NCBI RefSeq assembly: GCF_001905665.1
Contig: NZ_LIVX01000002.1
Coordinates: forward strand, 755,420 to 819,419
Length of the DNA stretch: 64,000 nt
Direction of reading: 5' to 3'
Source: Streptomyces sp. CB02261
GTDB taxonomy: Bacteria > Actinomycetota > Actinomycetes > Streptomycetales > Streptomycetaceae
In this document: in pieces, positions 27,569 to 36,046 of the stretch
How positions within the stretch are numbered: the stretch's first letter is position 1
How the letters are laid out: the number at the start of each line of letters is the position of its first letter
Position numbers and translations under genes: made by a program
The notes under the pieces: model-generated
Seen by the model: only the letters and a program-made list of their open reading frames with translations
What the model was told of the DNA's origin: nothing
The model's database searches: none

Positions 27569-29770
27569 TCATGTCCCCGCGGCAGCCGCCTTGTCGAACT
27601 CCCCCAGGAACCGGGGCACTCCGCCCTTCACCTGCCAGAGGAAGAGACCGACGATCGCCGCGACACTGCTGTCCCGGCTCGCGGCCGTGTACTGCCTGAC
27701 GAGTCCCTGGTACGGCTGCTGGCGCAGGCTGTTCGCCACTCCCGCGGCCTCCGACTCCGCGAGGTTCCCGACCGCGGTGCCGAGCGCCTGGGCCGTCCAG
27801 TGGACCGCGTCGTACGCCTCCGTGGCGTACGGCTCCACCGGCGTCGTACGGGCGATCCCCCAGCGCTTCCGGTACGCGGCGGCGAAGTCCTTCGCCGCCG
27901 GGATGCCGTCGGGGTCGGCGAAGGCCGTGCCGAAGTACCAGCCCTCGGCCGCCGGACCCGCGAGCCCGAGGAACTCCGGCCGGAACACGGCCTCGACGCT
28001 GCCGCACGGCCCCTCGTACCCCTGGTCGCGCAGGGCCTGGGCGCAGAGCGCGGCCCGGCGCGGTGAGGTCCCCACGTACATCACGCCCTGCGGGTCGGTG
28101 GCGAGGGCGGCCCGGACGGCGGATGCGAAGTCCTCGCTGTCGGCCGCGACGGGATGGGAGGTCGCCACACCGCCGATGTCCTGCGCGGGCGGGGTGCCCT
28201 TGATACTCCTGACCGCGAACCAGGTGTACCGCCCGCCGGCCCGGTCCTCCACGAGGGCGGTCCGGACGGCCCGGCGCTCGGAGAGGTAGCGCATGAAAGG
28301 CACGATCAGGGAGTCGGGGGCGGCGCGCGGCTCGAAGTAGGTGCGCCGCATGGTCTGCCCCGGCACCGTGATGCCGGTCGGCACGGAGGCGAGGACGCTC
28401 ACCAGCGGCACCGAGCGGTCGACGAGTTCGGCGACCGCCGCGAGCACGGTCGCCTCCGTCGTCGGGCCGAGGACACCGATCAGCTTCTCGTCCTTGAGCA
28501 GGGTGCGGGTGGCTGCCGTGGCCCGCGCGGCGTCCCCGCGGTCGTCCGCGACGCGCAGGACGAGGTCGAAGGAGCGGTCACCGCGGGCGTTGTGGGCGTC
28601 CACGGCCATCCTGGCCCCGCGCTCCTGGCCCCGCCCGTACACCTTCCCGGGGCCGCTGAGGTCGGAGAGCAGCCCGAGGGTGTACGCGGGGAGCGGCGCG
28701 CCCGTGCCGCCTCCCGCTCCCCCGAGCGTGCCGACCCCCGTACCCTCCGTCGTACGGCTCGTGAGCCAGAACGTCAGGCCGCCCGCACCGGCCAGGGCCG
28801 CCGCCGAGGAACCCACCAGGAACCCGCGCCGCGAGAGCCCCTTCGGCGGCTCGGGGGGCACGAGCATCGTCGGCTCGGGGACCGGCAGGTCCAGGACCCG
28901 TGAGGAACGCTGGGCGATCAGCGCGGGCAGCCCGGGCGGCAGCCAGTCGCCCGCCGGCGCGTCGGCCTCCCCCAGCGCGGCCCGGACCTCCGCCGCCGTG
29001 GGCCGGTCCGCCGGATCCTTCGCCAGACATGCCCTGACCAGGGGCAGGATCGTGTCCGGCACCTCGGCGAGGTCGGGCTCCTCGTGGACGGTGCGGTAGA
29101 CGACGGCGGCCACGCCGCCCGTGCCGAAGGGCCGCTCCCCCGTCAGCGCGTACGCGAGGACGCAGCCGAGCGAGAAGACGTCGCTGGCCGGGCCGACCTC
29201 TCCCGCCCCGGCCGCCCTGGCCTGCTCGGGGGCGAGGAAGCCCGGGGTACCGATCATCGCGTCGGTGGCGGTGAGCGCGGTCGCCCCGGCGGAGCGGGCG
29301 ATGCCGAAGTCGATGAGCCGGGGGCCGTCGAGGGCGAGGAGGACGTTGCCGGGCTTGACGTCCCGGTGGACGAGCCCGGCCTCGTGCACGCCGGCGAGCG
29401 CGGACGCGAGCCGGGCGCCCAGGGCCCGTACGGTCGGCTCGGGCAGCGCGCCGTGCAGGGTGACCGCCTCGGCGAGGGAGGGCCCGGGCACGTACTCGGT
29501 CGCCAGCCACGGTTCCCTGGCCTCCGGGTCGGAGCCGAGGACCCGGACCACCCAGCGGCCGGTGATCCGCTCGGCGGCGCGGGCCTCTCGGCGGAACCGC
29601 TCCCGGAAACCGGGGTCGGCCGCGTGCTCGGCCCGGATCAGCTTGAGCGCGGCGAGCGACCCGCCGCCGGAGCGGGCGAGGTAGACCACGCCCATGCCTC
29701 CGGCGCCGAGGCGGCCGATGAGCCGGTAGGCCGCGATCGAGGAGGGATCGCCCCTGCGCAGTGGCTGCAC
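27569..29770 (-). CDS. receptor-like Ser/Thr kinase with type-I periplasmic-binding sensor domain (2)
   Basis: 733 residues. Hanks kinase domain (14-270): Gly loop 'GRLGAGGMGVVY', Lys43, 'HRDVKPGN' (135-142), DFG (154-156) and 'APE' (180-182), all intact. A Pro-rich linker leads to 'SRRGFLVGSSAAALAGAGG' (313-331), a Tat-like twin-Arg motif plus one hydrophobic segment. Residues 363-725 are an extracytoplasmic branched-chain-amino-acid-binding-like (Peripla_BP_6) domain: 'LGLLSDLSGPGKVYGRGQER', 'DDRGDAARA', 'GVLGPTTEA'. It should sense a small ligand outside and phosphorylate proteins inside. GTG 29770 is 2 bases after the stop of the paralogous kinase upstream. Confidence 0.88.
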   Translation of the reverse strand: MQPLRRGDPSSIAAYRLIGRLGAGGMGVVYLARSGGGSLAALKLIRAEHAADPGFRERFRREARAAERITGRWVVRVLGSDPEAREPWLATEYVPGPSLAEAVTLHGALPEPTVRALGARLASALAGVHEAGLVHRDVKPGNVLLALDGPRLIDFGIARSAGATALTATDAMIGTPGFLAPEQARAAGAGEVGPASDVFSLGCVLAYALTGERPFGTGGVAAVVYRTVHEEPDLAEVPDTILPLVRACLAKDPADRPTAAEVRAALGEADAPAGDWLPPGLPALIAQRSSRVLDLPVPEPTMLVPPEPPKGLSRRGFLVGSSAAALAGAGGLTFWLTSRTTEGTGVGTLGGAGGGTGAPLPAYTLGLLSDLSGPGKVYGRGQERGARMAVDAHNARGDRSFDLVLRVADDRGDAARATAATRTLLKDEKLIGVLGPTTEATVLAAVAELVDRSVPLVSVLASVPTGITVPGQTMRRTYFEPRAAPDSLIVPFMRYLSERRAVRTALVEDRAGGRYTWFAVRSIKGTPPAQDIGGVATSHPVAADSEDFASAVRAALATDPQGVMYVGTSPRRAALCAQALRDQGYEGPCGSVEAVFRPEFLGLAGPAAEGWYFGTAFADPDGIPAAKDFAAAYRKRWGIARTTPVEPYATEAYDAVHWTAQALGTAVGNLAESEAAGVANSLRQQPYQGLVRQYTAASRDSSVAAIVGLFLWQVKGGVPRFLGEFDKAAAAGT

Positions 29771-29772
29771 GG

Positions 29773-32163
29773 TCAGGCCTTCTGCTTCGCCTTGTTCGCG
29801 GGCATGACGGGTGCGGGGCCGATCAGCTTGTAGGCGCCGTTCTGCACCGCGTGCACGAAGGTGCCGCCGTTGGTGAGGTCTCCGCTCTCGTCGAAGGTGT
29901 AACCGCCCATGACGCCGGTGTACTTCTGCTTCCGCAGCTCCGCCCAGAGCCCCTTGCGGGCGGGGGCCCGGCCCGCCTTCGCGTTGCGCGCGAGCTGCTC
30001 CAGGGTCATGGTGACGACGTCGTACGACTCGCCCGTGTAGTACGCGGGGGCCGCGCCGAACCGCTTGCGGTACGCGGCGACGAAGCCGGCGGCCTCCTTG
30101 CGGGTGACGGCGTCGAGGACGGGGGCGCCGAAGAACCAGCCCTCCGCGTCGGGGCCCGCCTCCTTCAGGAAGGCGGACCCGAAGGCGTGCTGGCCGGCGA
30201 ACCGGGGCCCGGTGAAACGGAGTTCGTTGAGGGCGCGGGCGGCGAGCACGGCGGTCTCGCGGACTCCGCAGTGGACGTAGGCGTCCATGCCGGCGTCGAT
30301 CATCTCGCCGAGGACCGTGCGGTAGTCCCGCGCGGAGGCCGGGACGACGCGGTAGTGGGGCGTCAGACCGGCCTGCCCGAAGGCGAACTGGGCGCCCCGG
30401 ACGAGCAGCCAGCCGTACTGGTCGTCGGTGCGGTCCTGGAGGACACCCGGTCTGCGGATGGCCGACAGGAGCGTCACGGCGTAGGCGAGGTGCATCCCGG
30501 CGAACGGGTGGTGCGGGATCGCCCGCAGCACGGTCCTGTTCGGCGCGCTGCCCTTGTCCCGGACGGTCAGGAGGTTGTACCCGGCGGAGACGGTGATCAG
30601 CGGGAGGCCGGACTCCTCGAAGGCGGGGAGGGCGGCCTGCGCGACGGCGTCGGAGGTGGGGCCGAGGACGGCGAGGACCCCCGGGTCGGTCGTGAGCCTG
30701 CGGGCGGCGGCGAGGGCCGAGGTGCGGTCGCCGCGGTCGTCGGAGACCTTGAGCTCCAGCGCGTACGGCTTGTCCTTGCGGGCGTTGAACCGCTCGACGG
30801 CGAGGCGCGCGCCGCGCTCCTGGGCGAGGCCGATCTCCTTGTCGGGTCCGGAGAGGTCGGCGAGGACGCCGATCTTCCAGGTGGTGCGGGGCGGAGTCTT
30901 CTTCCCGTCCCCTTTGCCGTCGTCGCCGTCGTCGTCCCCGAGGGCCGACCAGGCGGCGCCGCCGCCGGCGACGGCGAGGGCGGCGGCGGAGGCGAGCAGC
31001 AGGAAGCCGCGTCTGCTCCGCCGCGGCGGCGCGGCCGGGGCCGTGCCCGTCCGGGTGGCGTCGATCTCGGGGAGGGCGAGCATCCGGGCGGAGCGCTCGG
31101 CGATGGTGCGGACGACGGGGTCCGGCAGCCAGTCGGCGGCGCCCGCCGGGGTGTCCTCGGTGAGCCGGACGCCGATCTCCGCGGCGGTGGGCCGGGCGGA
31201 CGGGTCCTTGGCCAGGCAGGCACGGACGAGATCGAGGAGGTCCGCCGGTACGCCTGCCAGGTCGGGTTCGTCGTGGACGGTCCGGTACATCAGGGCGTCC
31301 ACGGCGCCGGTGCCGAACGGCGGGCGGCCGGTCGCCGCGTACGCGAGGAGGCAGCCGAGCGAGAAGACGTCGGCGGGCGGGCCGATGGCGTCGGTTCGGG
31401 CCTCGGCCTGCTCGGGCGCGAGGAAGCCGGGGGTGCCGACGACCATGTCGGTGGCGGTGAGGGCGGTCTCGCCGGTGGCGCGGGCGATGCCGAAGTCGAT
31501 GAGGCGGGGGCCGTCGACGGCCAGGAGGACGTTGCCCGGCTTGACGTCCCGGTGCACGAGTCCGGCCGCGTGGACGGCGGCCAGGGCGCGGGCGACGGCC
31601 CAGCCGATGAGGCGGACGCTCCGCTCGGGCAGCGGGCCGTGGGCGGTGACGGCCTCGCCGAGGGACGGTCCGGGGACGAAGGCGGTGGCCATCCACGGTT
31701 CGGGGGCGTCGGGGTCGTCGCCGGTGACGGGGACGGCCCAGGGGCTGGACACCCGGCGGGCGGCCTCGACCTCGCGGCGGAACCGTGCCCGGAAGTCGGG
31801 CTGGTCGGCCTGGTCGGCGTGGGTGACCTTGACGGCGGCGAGCTCGCCGTTCTCCGTACGGCCCAGGTAGACGACCCCCATGCCGCCCGCGCCGAGCCGG
31901 CCGAGGAGCCGGTAACCGGCGAGGGAGGACGGGTCGGAGGGAAGCAAGGGCTGCAGGTCACCGGGCTGAGGCCGGGGCCGGGGATCGGGCTGCGCCCCGG
32001 AGGCGGGCTCGGAGGGGATCCGGGGGTCGGGCTGCGACCCCGGCGGGGGCTCGGACGGGAGCCTGGGGTCGGGCTGGGACCCCGACGCGGGCTCGGACGG
32101 AAGCCTGGGGTCGGGCTGGGAGCCGGGCTCGTGGTCGGGCCGGGGCGGCGTCGGGTCGCTCAT
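29773..32163 (-). CDS. receptor-like Ser/Thr kinase with type-I periplasmic-binding sensor domain (1)
   Basis: 796 residues. The N-terminus (14-69) is four 14-residue Pro-rich repeats. Kinase domain 82-340: 'GRLGAGGMGVVY', Lys112, 'HRDVKPGN' (204-211), DFG (223-225), APE (249-251). The internal anchor is 'RRSRRGFLLLASAAALAVAGG' without its first residue (382-401; twin-Arg 384-385), then an Asp/Gly/Lys linker. The sensor domain is 428-780 ('IGVLADLSGPDKEIGLAQER', 'SDDRGDRTSA', 'LGPTSDAV'). It is paralogous to the next gene, but the sensor halves differ enough to suggest different ligands. ATG 32163 overlaps the lipoprotein stop by 4 bases. Confidence 0.88.
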   Translation of the reverse strand: MSDPTPPRPDHEPGSQPDPRLPSEPASGSQPDPRLPSEPPPGSQPDPRIPSEPASGAQPDPRPRPQPGDLQPLLPSDPSSLAGYRLLGRLGAGGMGVVYLGRTENGELAAVKVTHADQADQPDFRARFRREVEAARRVSSPWAVPVTGDDPDAPEPWMATAFVPGPSLGEAVTAHGPLPERSVRLIGWAVARALAAVHAAGLVHRDVKPGNVLLAVDGPRLIDFGIARATGETALTATDMVVGTPGFLAPEQAEARTDAIGPPADVFSLGCLLAYAATGRPPFGTGAVDALMYRTVHDEPDLAGVPADLLDLVRACLAKDPSARPTAAEIGVRLTEDTPAGAADWLPDPVVRTIAERSARMLALPEIDATRTGTAPAAPPRRSRRGFLLLASAAALAVAGGGAAWSALGDDDGDDGKGDGKKTPPRTTWKIGVLADLSGPDKEIGLAQERGARLAVERFNARKDKPYALELKVSDDRGDRTSALAAARRLTTDPGVLAVLGPTSDAVAQAALPAFEESGLPLITVSAGYNLLTVRDKGSAPNRTVLRAIPHHPFAGMHLAYAVTLLSAIRRPGVLQDRTDDQYGWLLVRGAQFAFGQAGLTPHYRVVPASARDYRTVLGEMIDAGMDAYVHCGVRETAVLAARALNELRFTGPRFAGQHAFGSAFLKEAGPDAEGWFFGAPVLDAVTRKEAAGFVAAYRKRFGAAPAYYTGESYDVVTMTLEQLARNAKAGRAPARKGLWAELRKQKYTGVMGGYTFDESGDLTNGGTFVHAVQNGAYKLIGPAPVMPANKAKQKA
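31957..32124 (-). repeat. Four 42-bp in-frame tandem repeats
   Basis: They encode residues 14-69 of the first receptor kinase: three near-identical copies of 'GSQPDPRLPSEPAS' (31999-32124) and a fourth diverged one. The 42-bp period keeps the frame, so copy number could vary without loss of the protein. Confidence 0.85.
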
Positions 32164-33011
32164 GACTGGGCCTCCAGCTGGTCCTTGGCGCGTTCGATCA
32201 TCGTGACGAGGGCCTGCACCTGGCCGCCGACGGTGCCGACCGTCGTGCTGGTCTGCTCCTCGGTGTAGCCGGGGGCGCCCTTGACGACGGTGGCGACGGT
32301 CACCTGGCCGATCCGCGACTGGTACCAGCCGTAGAACTGCTCGCCCTTCATGGCGTCGTTGTGGTAGGTCCCGCGCTCGCCGAGGGAGTCCGTGGCCGTG
32401 TAGTTGCCGCCGACGCCGAAGGGGTTGCCGAGGGAGATGAGCCCGGAGACGCGCTCGCCGTCGCGGAGCCTCTGGTCGGGGCAGCGGAGCGCCTCCTCCA
32501 GGGTCCCGGCCATCTCCCAGTCCGCGTCGGCCTCGGTGCGGTGCACGGTGACGGTGGCGGCGACCCGGAGGTTCCCGAGAGCTCCGGCGGCGGGGATCTC
32601 GCTGTAGGCGGTGACGCTGTAGAGGACGGTGGAGGGCCGGGTGCCCGTCTCCCAGGAGCAGTTGGCGCCGAGGACGGGCCAGTAGTCCGGGGCGCTGAGG
32701 TGCGGGGTGCGCTCGACGTAGTCCGGGCCCCAGGCGTCGGGTCCCGCGACGACGGCGAGCGCGATCCTCCTGGCGTCCGCCTCGGTTCTGGGCGCGCGCT
32801 TCGGGTCGGGGACGAAGTCGAGGGCGGTCGGCAGGGCGGACGGGGTGGGGGTGGTCGCGGTCGGGGCGGCCGACGCGCTCGTGCTCCCCTTGCCGTTCTT
32901 GCCCTCGGGTCTCTTCCCGTCGTCGTCGCCGCCGGCGCACCCGGTCACGGCCAGCCCGCCCACCAGCACGGCGCAGCAGGCGCGCAGCAGTCTTCGGTCC
33001 CCGTATGCCAC
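32160..33011 (-). CDS. secreted lipoprotein of unknown function
   Basis: 283 residues from GTG 33011, which has GGGGGA 5 bases upstream. The type-II signal peptide has a basic start, hydrophobic 'AVLVGGLAV' and lipobox 'VTGC', followed by a Ser/Thr/Pro linker. The mature domain has no motif I recognise. Its Cys residues ('GANCSWE', 'LRCPDQ') and fold-like spacing resemble DUF3558-type lipoproteins, a weak impression. It is coupled to two receptor kinases by overlapping stop/start, so it may present ligand to, or modulate, their extracytoplasmic domains (inference). Confidence 0.75.
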   Translation of the reverse strand: MAYGDRRLLRACCAVLVGGLAVTGCAGGDDDGKRPEGKNGKGSTSASAAPTATTPTPSALPTALDFVPDPKRAPRTEADARRIALAVVAGPDAWGPDYVERTPHLSAPDYWPVLGANCSWETGTRPSTVLYSVTAYSEIPAAGALGNLRVAATVTVHRTEADADWEMAGTLEEALRCPDQRLRDGERVSGLISLGNPFGVGGNYTATDSLGERGTYHNDAMKGEQFYGWYQSRIGQVTVATVVKGAPGYTEEQTSTTVGTVGGQVQALVTMIERAKDQLEAQS

Positions 33012-33095
33012 AGTTCCCCCACGGTCCCTCACGGTTTCCCCCGAACGGTGAGCAGATCGTACGACCGGCGGTGACAACTCGCCCTGGTTACAACA

Positions 33096-33503
33096 TCATT
33101 GGGACCGATCCGTGGCACGCTCGCGACGTTCCCCGTCGTACCGTGCACGGGCCTGCTCCACCGCCCCGACCTGGCGCTCCGTCCATCGGGCCAGCTCCCA
33201 GACCTGGCGGGCGGCCTCCGCGCCCAGGTCGGTGAGGGTGTAGTCGACGCGGGGCGGGATGACGGGCTTGGCGTCGCGGTGGACGAAGCCGTCGCGCTCC
33301 AGGGTCTGGAGGGTCTGGGCGAGCATCTTCTCGCTGACGCCGCCGATGTGGCGGCGGAGCTCGCTGAAGCGGTACGAGCGCCCCAGGAGCGCCGCGAGGA
33401 TCAGGACGCCCCAGCGGCTGGTGACGTGCTCCAGGACGAGCCGCGAGGGGCACATCGGTTCGTTCACGTCGGGTGGCGTCGGGGACTGGGCACTTACCTC
33501 CAT
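33096..33503 (-). CDS. HxlR-family winged-helix regulator (QorR-like)
   Basis: 135 residues with the MarR-like HxlR fold: 'SRWGVLILAALLGRSYRFSELRRHIGGVSEKMLAQTLQTLERDGFV' region (key landmarks SRW at ~30 and the recognition helix at ~57-66). A Cys in 'NEPMCPSRL' before the first helix matches the redox/quinone-responsive Cys of QorR-type regulators. It is divergent from an NmrA/QorB-like quinone-reductase gene, the same pairing as qorR-qor2 in Corynebacterium and ytfH-ytfG in E. coli. It likely represses both genes. Confidence 0.9.
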   Translation of the reverse strand: MEVSAQSPTPPDVNEPMCPSRLVLEHVTSRWGVLILAALLGRSYRFSELRRHIGGVSEKMLAQTLQTLERDGFVHRDAKPVIPPRVDYTLTDLGAEAARQVWELARWTERQVGAVEQARARYDGERRERATDRSQ

Positions 33504-33506
33504 GCC

Positions 33507-33539
33507 AGTACCTTACGTCAAAGTGGGTACTTTCGAAAG
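33507..33539. promoter_or_regulatory. Candidate operator in the HxlR/QorB-like divergent spacer
   Basis: Inverted repeat AGTACC (33507-33512) and GGTACT (33526-33531), centred at 33519, with the adjoining perfect palindrome CTTTCGAAAG (33530-33539). On the minus strand TTTGACG overlaps the first repeat and could be a -35 for the regulator. The site spans the only 97 bases between the two starts, so binding would control both directions. Confidence 0.55.
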
Positions 33540-33600
33540 GTTAGCGCCCGTCGTACGGTGAGTGCACGCCCTCCGCACCCACGAAAAAGGACGCACCACC

Positions 33601-34485
33601 ATGAGCATCGTCGTCACCGGAGCCACCGGAGCCCTCGGCCGTCTCGTCATCGACGCCCTCCTCACCGGCACCCCCGCCGGCCCCTCCGTCCCCGCCGAGT
33701 CGGTCGTCGCCGTCGTCCGGGACAAGGCGAAGGCCGCCGACCTCGCGGAGCGCGGTGTCGAGCTGCGGATCGCCGACTACAGCCGCCCCGAGACCCTGGC
33801 GGGCGCCTTCGAGGCCGGGGACCGGGTGCTGCTGATCTCGGGCAGCGAGGTCGGGCAGCGCGTCGCCCAGCACGCCGCCGTGATCGACGCGGCCAGGGCG
33901 GCGGGCGTGGCGCAGCTCGCGTACACCGGCGTCCTCGGCGGCGACGAGGCCGACTTCGACCTCGCCGCCGAGCACAAGGAGACCGAGCGGCTGATCCTCG
34001 CCTCCGGCCTGCCGTACACCCTGCTCCGCAACGGCTGGTACACCGAGAACTACACCGCCAACCTGGCCCCCGTCCTGGCCCACGGCGCCGTCGTCTCCAA
34101 CGCGGGCGAGGGCAGGGTCGCCTCCGCCGCACGCGCCGACTACGCCGCCGCCGCGGCCGCAGTCCTGACCGGCCCGGCCGAGGAGCACCTGGGCAGGGCG
34201 TACGAGCTGAGCGGCGACACGGCCTGGTCGCTCGCCGAGTACGCGGCCGAGGTCGCCGCGCGGTCCGGCCGGGAGATCACGTACCGGAGCGTGTCCGCCG
34301 GCACCCACCTGGAGATCCTCACCGGCGCCGGCGTCCCGGAGCCCTTCGCCGCCATCCTGGTCGACGTAGACCGGGCGGTCGAGCGGGGCGCCCTGGCCCG
34401 GCGGACCGGCGACCTGACCCGTCTGATCGGCCGCCCGACCACCCCGATCGCCGTGACGATCGAGGAAGCCCTGGCCGCCTCCTGA
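33601..34485 (+). CDS. NmrA/QorB-type NAD(P)H-dependent quinone reductase
   Basis: 294-residue atypical SDR. It has a Rossmann loop 'VTGATGALGRLV', 'SGSEVGQRVAQH', 'YTGVLGG' and 'LPYTLLRNGWYTENY', matching E. coli YtfG (QorB). Members reduce quinones with NADPH. ATG 33601 is preceded by GGACGCACC; in-frame sequence from 33562 has no homology. Divergence from an HxlR regulator and a shared operator suggest induction by quinones or electrophiles. Confidence 0.88.
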   Translation: MSIVVTGATGALGRLVIDALLTGTPAGPSVPAESVVAVVRDKAKAADLAERGVELRIADYSRPETLAGAFEAGDRVLLISGSEVGQRVAQHAAVIDAARAAGVAQLAYTGVLGGDEADFDLAAEHKETERLILASGLPYTLLRNGWYTENYTANLAPVLAHGAVVSNAGEGRVASAARADYAAAAAAVLTGPAEEHLGRAYELSGDTAWSLAEYAAEVAARSGREITYRSVSAGTHLEILTGAGVPEPFAAILVDVDRAVERGALARRTGDLTRLIGRPTTPIAVTIEEALAAS

Positions 34486-34488
34486 GCC

Positions 34489-34518
34489 GTCATGACCGTA
34501 TTGCGGTACGGGCATGAC
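34489..34518. terminator. Inverted repeat after the quinone reductase gene
   Basis: GTCATG-A-CCGTA and TACGG-G-CATGAC pair with one bulge on each side, 4 bases past the stop. It is probably a terminator. It could instead be part of the rarD control region, since rarD starts 60 bases on. Confidence 0.5.
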
Positions 34519-34577
34519 AACCTGCCCCGTGCGGCGCTACCTTCGACAGGACAGCGCGGCGCGGGGCAGGAGGTCCG

Positions 34578-35639
34578 GTGAAGACGGAGAGCACGGAGAA
34601 CACGGAACGAGCGGGATTGCTCTACGGGATCGGCGCCTACGGCATGTGGGGGCTGGTTCCGCTCTTCTGGCCGCTGCTCAAGCCGGCCGGGGCGATCGAG
34701 ATCCTCGCCCACCGGATGGTGTGGTCCCTGGCCTTCGTCGGCCTCGCCCTGCTCGCCGTGCGGCGCTGGGGCTGGATCCGCGAGCTCGTCCGCAGCCCGC
34801 GCAAGCTCGGCCTGATCACCCTCGCCGCCTGCGTGATCACCGTGAACTGGGGCCTCTACATCTGGTCCGTCAACACCGGCCATGTCGTCGAGGCCTCGCT
34901 CGGTTACTTCATCAACCCGCTCGTCACCATCGCCCTCGGTGTCCTCGTCCTCCAGGAACGGCTGCGTCCCGCGCAGTGGGCGGCGGTCGGCATCGGCTTC
35001 GCCGCCGTCCTCGTCCTCGCGATCGGGTACGGACAGCCGCCCTGGATCTCCCTCACCCTCGCCTTCTCCTTCGCCCTCTACGGCCTCGTGAAGAAGAAGG
35101 TCAACATCGGCGGCCTCGAATCGCTCGCCGCCGAGACCGCCGTCCAGTTCCTGCCCGCCCTCGGCTACCTCGTCTGGCTCGGCTCCCAGGACACCCTCGC
35201 CTTCGGCGGCCACGGCGCCGGCCACACGGCCCTGCTCGCCGCCACCGGCATCGTCACCGCGGTCCCGCTCGTCTGCTTCGGCGCGGCGGCGATCCGCGTA
35301 CCGCTGTCGACGCTCGGGCTCCTCCAGTATCTGGCGCCCACCTTCCAGTTCCTGCTCGGGATCCTCTACTTCCACGAGGCGATGCCGCCGGAGCGCTGGG
35401 CCGGTTTCTCCCTGGTCTGGCTGGCCCTGACGATCCTCACCTGGGACGCCCTGCGCACGTCCCGCCGCAGCCGGGCGGCCGTCGAGGCGGCGAAGGTGTC
35501 GGCCGAGGCGGGCGCGGGTGCCTCCGTCCCGCCCTTGTCCGCCGAGGCGGGCGCGCCCGTGCCGCCCGCGGCCGGAGACACCGGCGACGGGACCGGGACC
35601 TCACCGGCCACCGCCCCCGCGGCGCGGCCGGGACGCTGA
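34578..35639 (+). CDS. rarD: RarD-type DMT-superfamily transporter
   Basis: 353 residues with ten predicted helices of the EamA/drug-metabolite transporter fold. 'GLLYGIGAYGMWGLVPLFWPL', 'EILAHRMVWSL' and 'NWGLYIWSVN' are typical of RarD proteins. The family is annotated from chloramphenicol-sensitivity, but real substrates are mostly unknown. The last ~50 residues are an Ala/Pro-rich cytoplasmic tail with an imperfect duplication ('SAEAGAGASVPP', 'SAEAGAPVPP'). GTG 34578 has AGGAGG 7 bases upstream. Confidence 0.92.
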   Translation: MKTESTENTERAGLLYGIGAYGMWGLVPLFWPLLKPAGAIEILAHRMVWSLAFVGLALLAVRRWGWIRELVRSPRKLGLITLAACVITVNWGLYIWSVNTGHVVEASLGYFINPLVTIALGVLVLQERLRPAQWAAVGIGFAAVLVLAIGYGQPPWISLTLAFSFALYGLVKKKVNIGGLESLAAETAVQFLPALGYLVWLGSQDTLAFGGHGAGHTALLAATGIVTAVPLVCFGAAAIRVPLSTLGLLQYLAPTFQFLLGILYFHEAMPPERWAGFSLVWLALTILTWDALRTSRRSRAAVEAAKVSAEAGAGASVPPLSAEAGAPVPPAAGDTGDGTGTSPATAPAARPGR

Positions 35640-35699
35640 CCGGGGGCGCGGGCGGTCCCGTCATCGTCCCGTGGACGGACCCCCGATGTGGTCCGGGGC

Positions 35700-36017
35700 T
35701 CAGACGCCCAGGAGGTCGTGCTCCCGGATCAGCCAGCAGACGGCCGTCAGGCGCAGGGTGGCGAAGTCGTGGCCGACGGGCTCGGTCCAGTCGACCTCGG
35801 TGAGCAGGTCGGTGAACCCGAGGACGCAGTCGGCGAGTTCCTCCCGCCGGACGGTCCTGCCCTCCGGTCCCCGCTGCGCGGGGATCAGCGCGTCGCACAC
35901 GGCGGCCGCGTGCTGGTCGACGGCGGCCACGAGCCCCGGCTCGAAGGAGAACTCCGAGAGCCGGGGCATGTACGTGGCGACCAGGCCGATCAGCGGGCAG
36001 CCGGGCGAAAAGTCCAT
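35700..36017 (-). CDS. small conserved Streptomyces protein (possibly DUF6401)
   Basis: 105 residues, mostly helical. 'PLIGLVA' at the start, '[14 protein letters not shown]' in the middle and '[20 protein letters not shown]' at the end recall the DUF6401 family; I am not certain of that name. No catalytic motif. The start at 36017 follows GGAGGG almost directly, so the true start could be slightly different. It lies downstream of the MFS gene on the same strand, 29 bases away, and may be co-transcribed. Confidence 0.65.
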   Translation of the reverse strand: MDFSPGCPLIGLVATYMPRLSEFSFEPGLVAAVDQHAAAVCDALIPAQRGPEGRTVRREELADCVLGFTDLLTEVDWTEPVGHDFATLRLTAVCWLIREHDLLGV

Positions 36018-36046
36018 CCCTCCACATGAGGGGCGGGTACGGGCGC

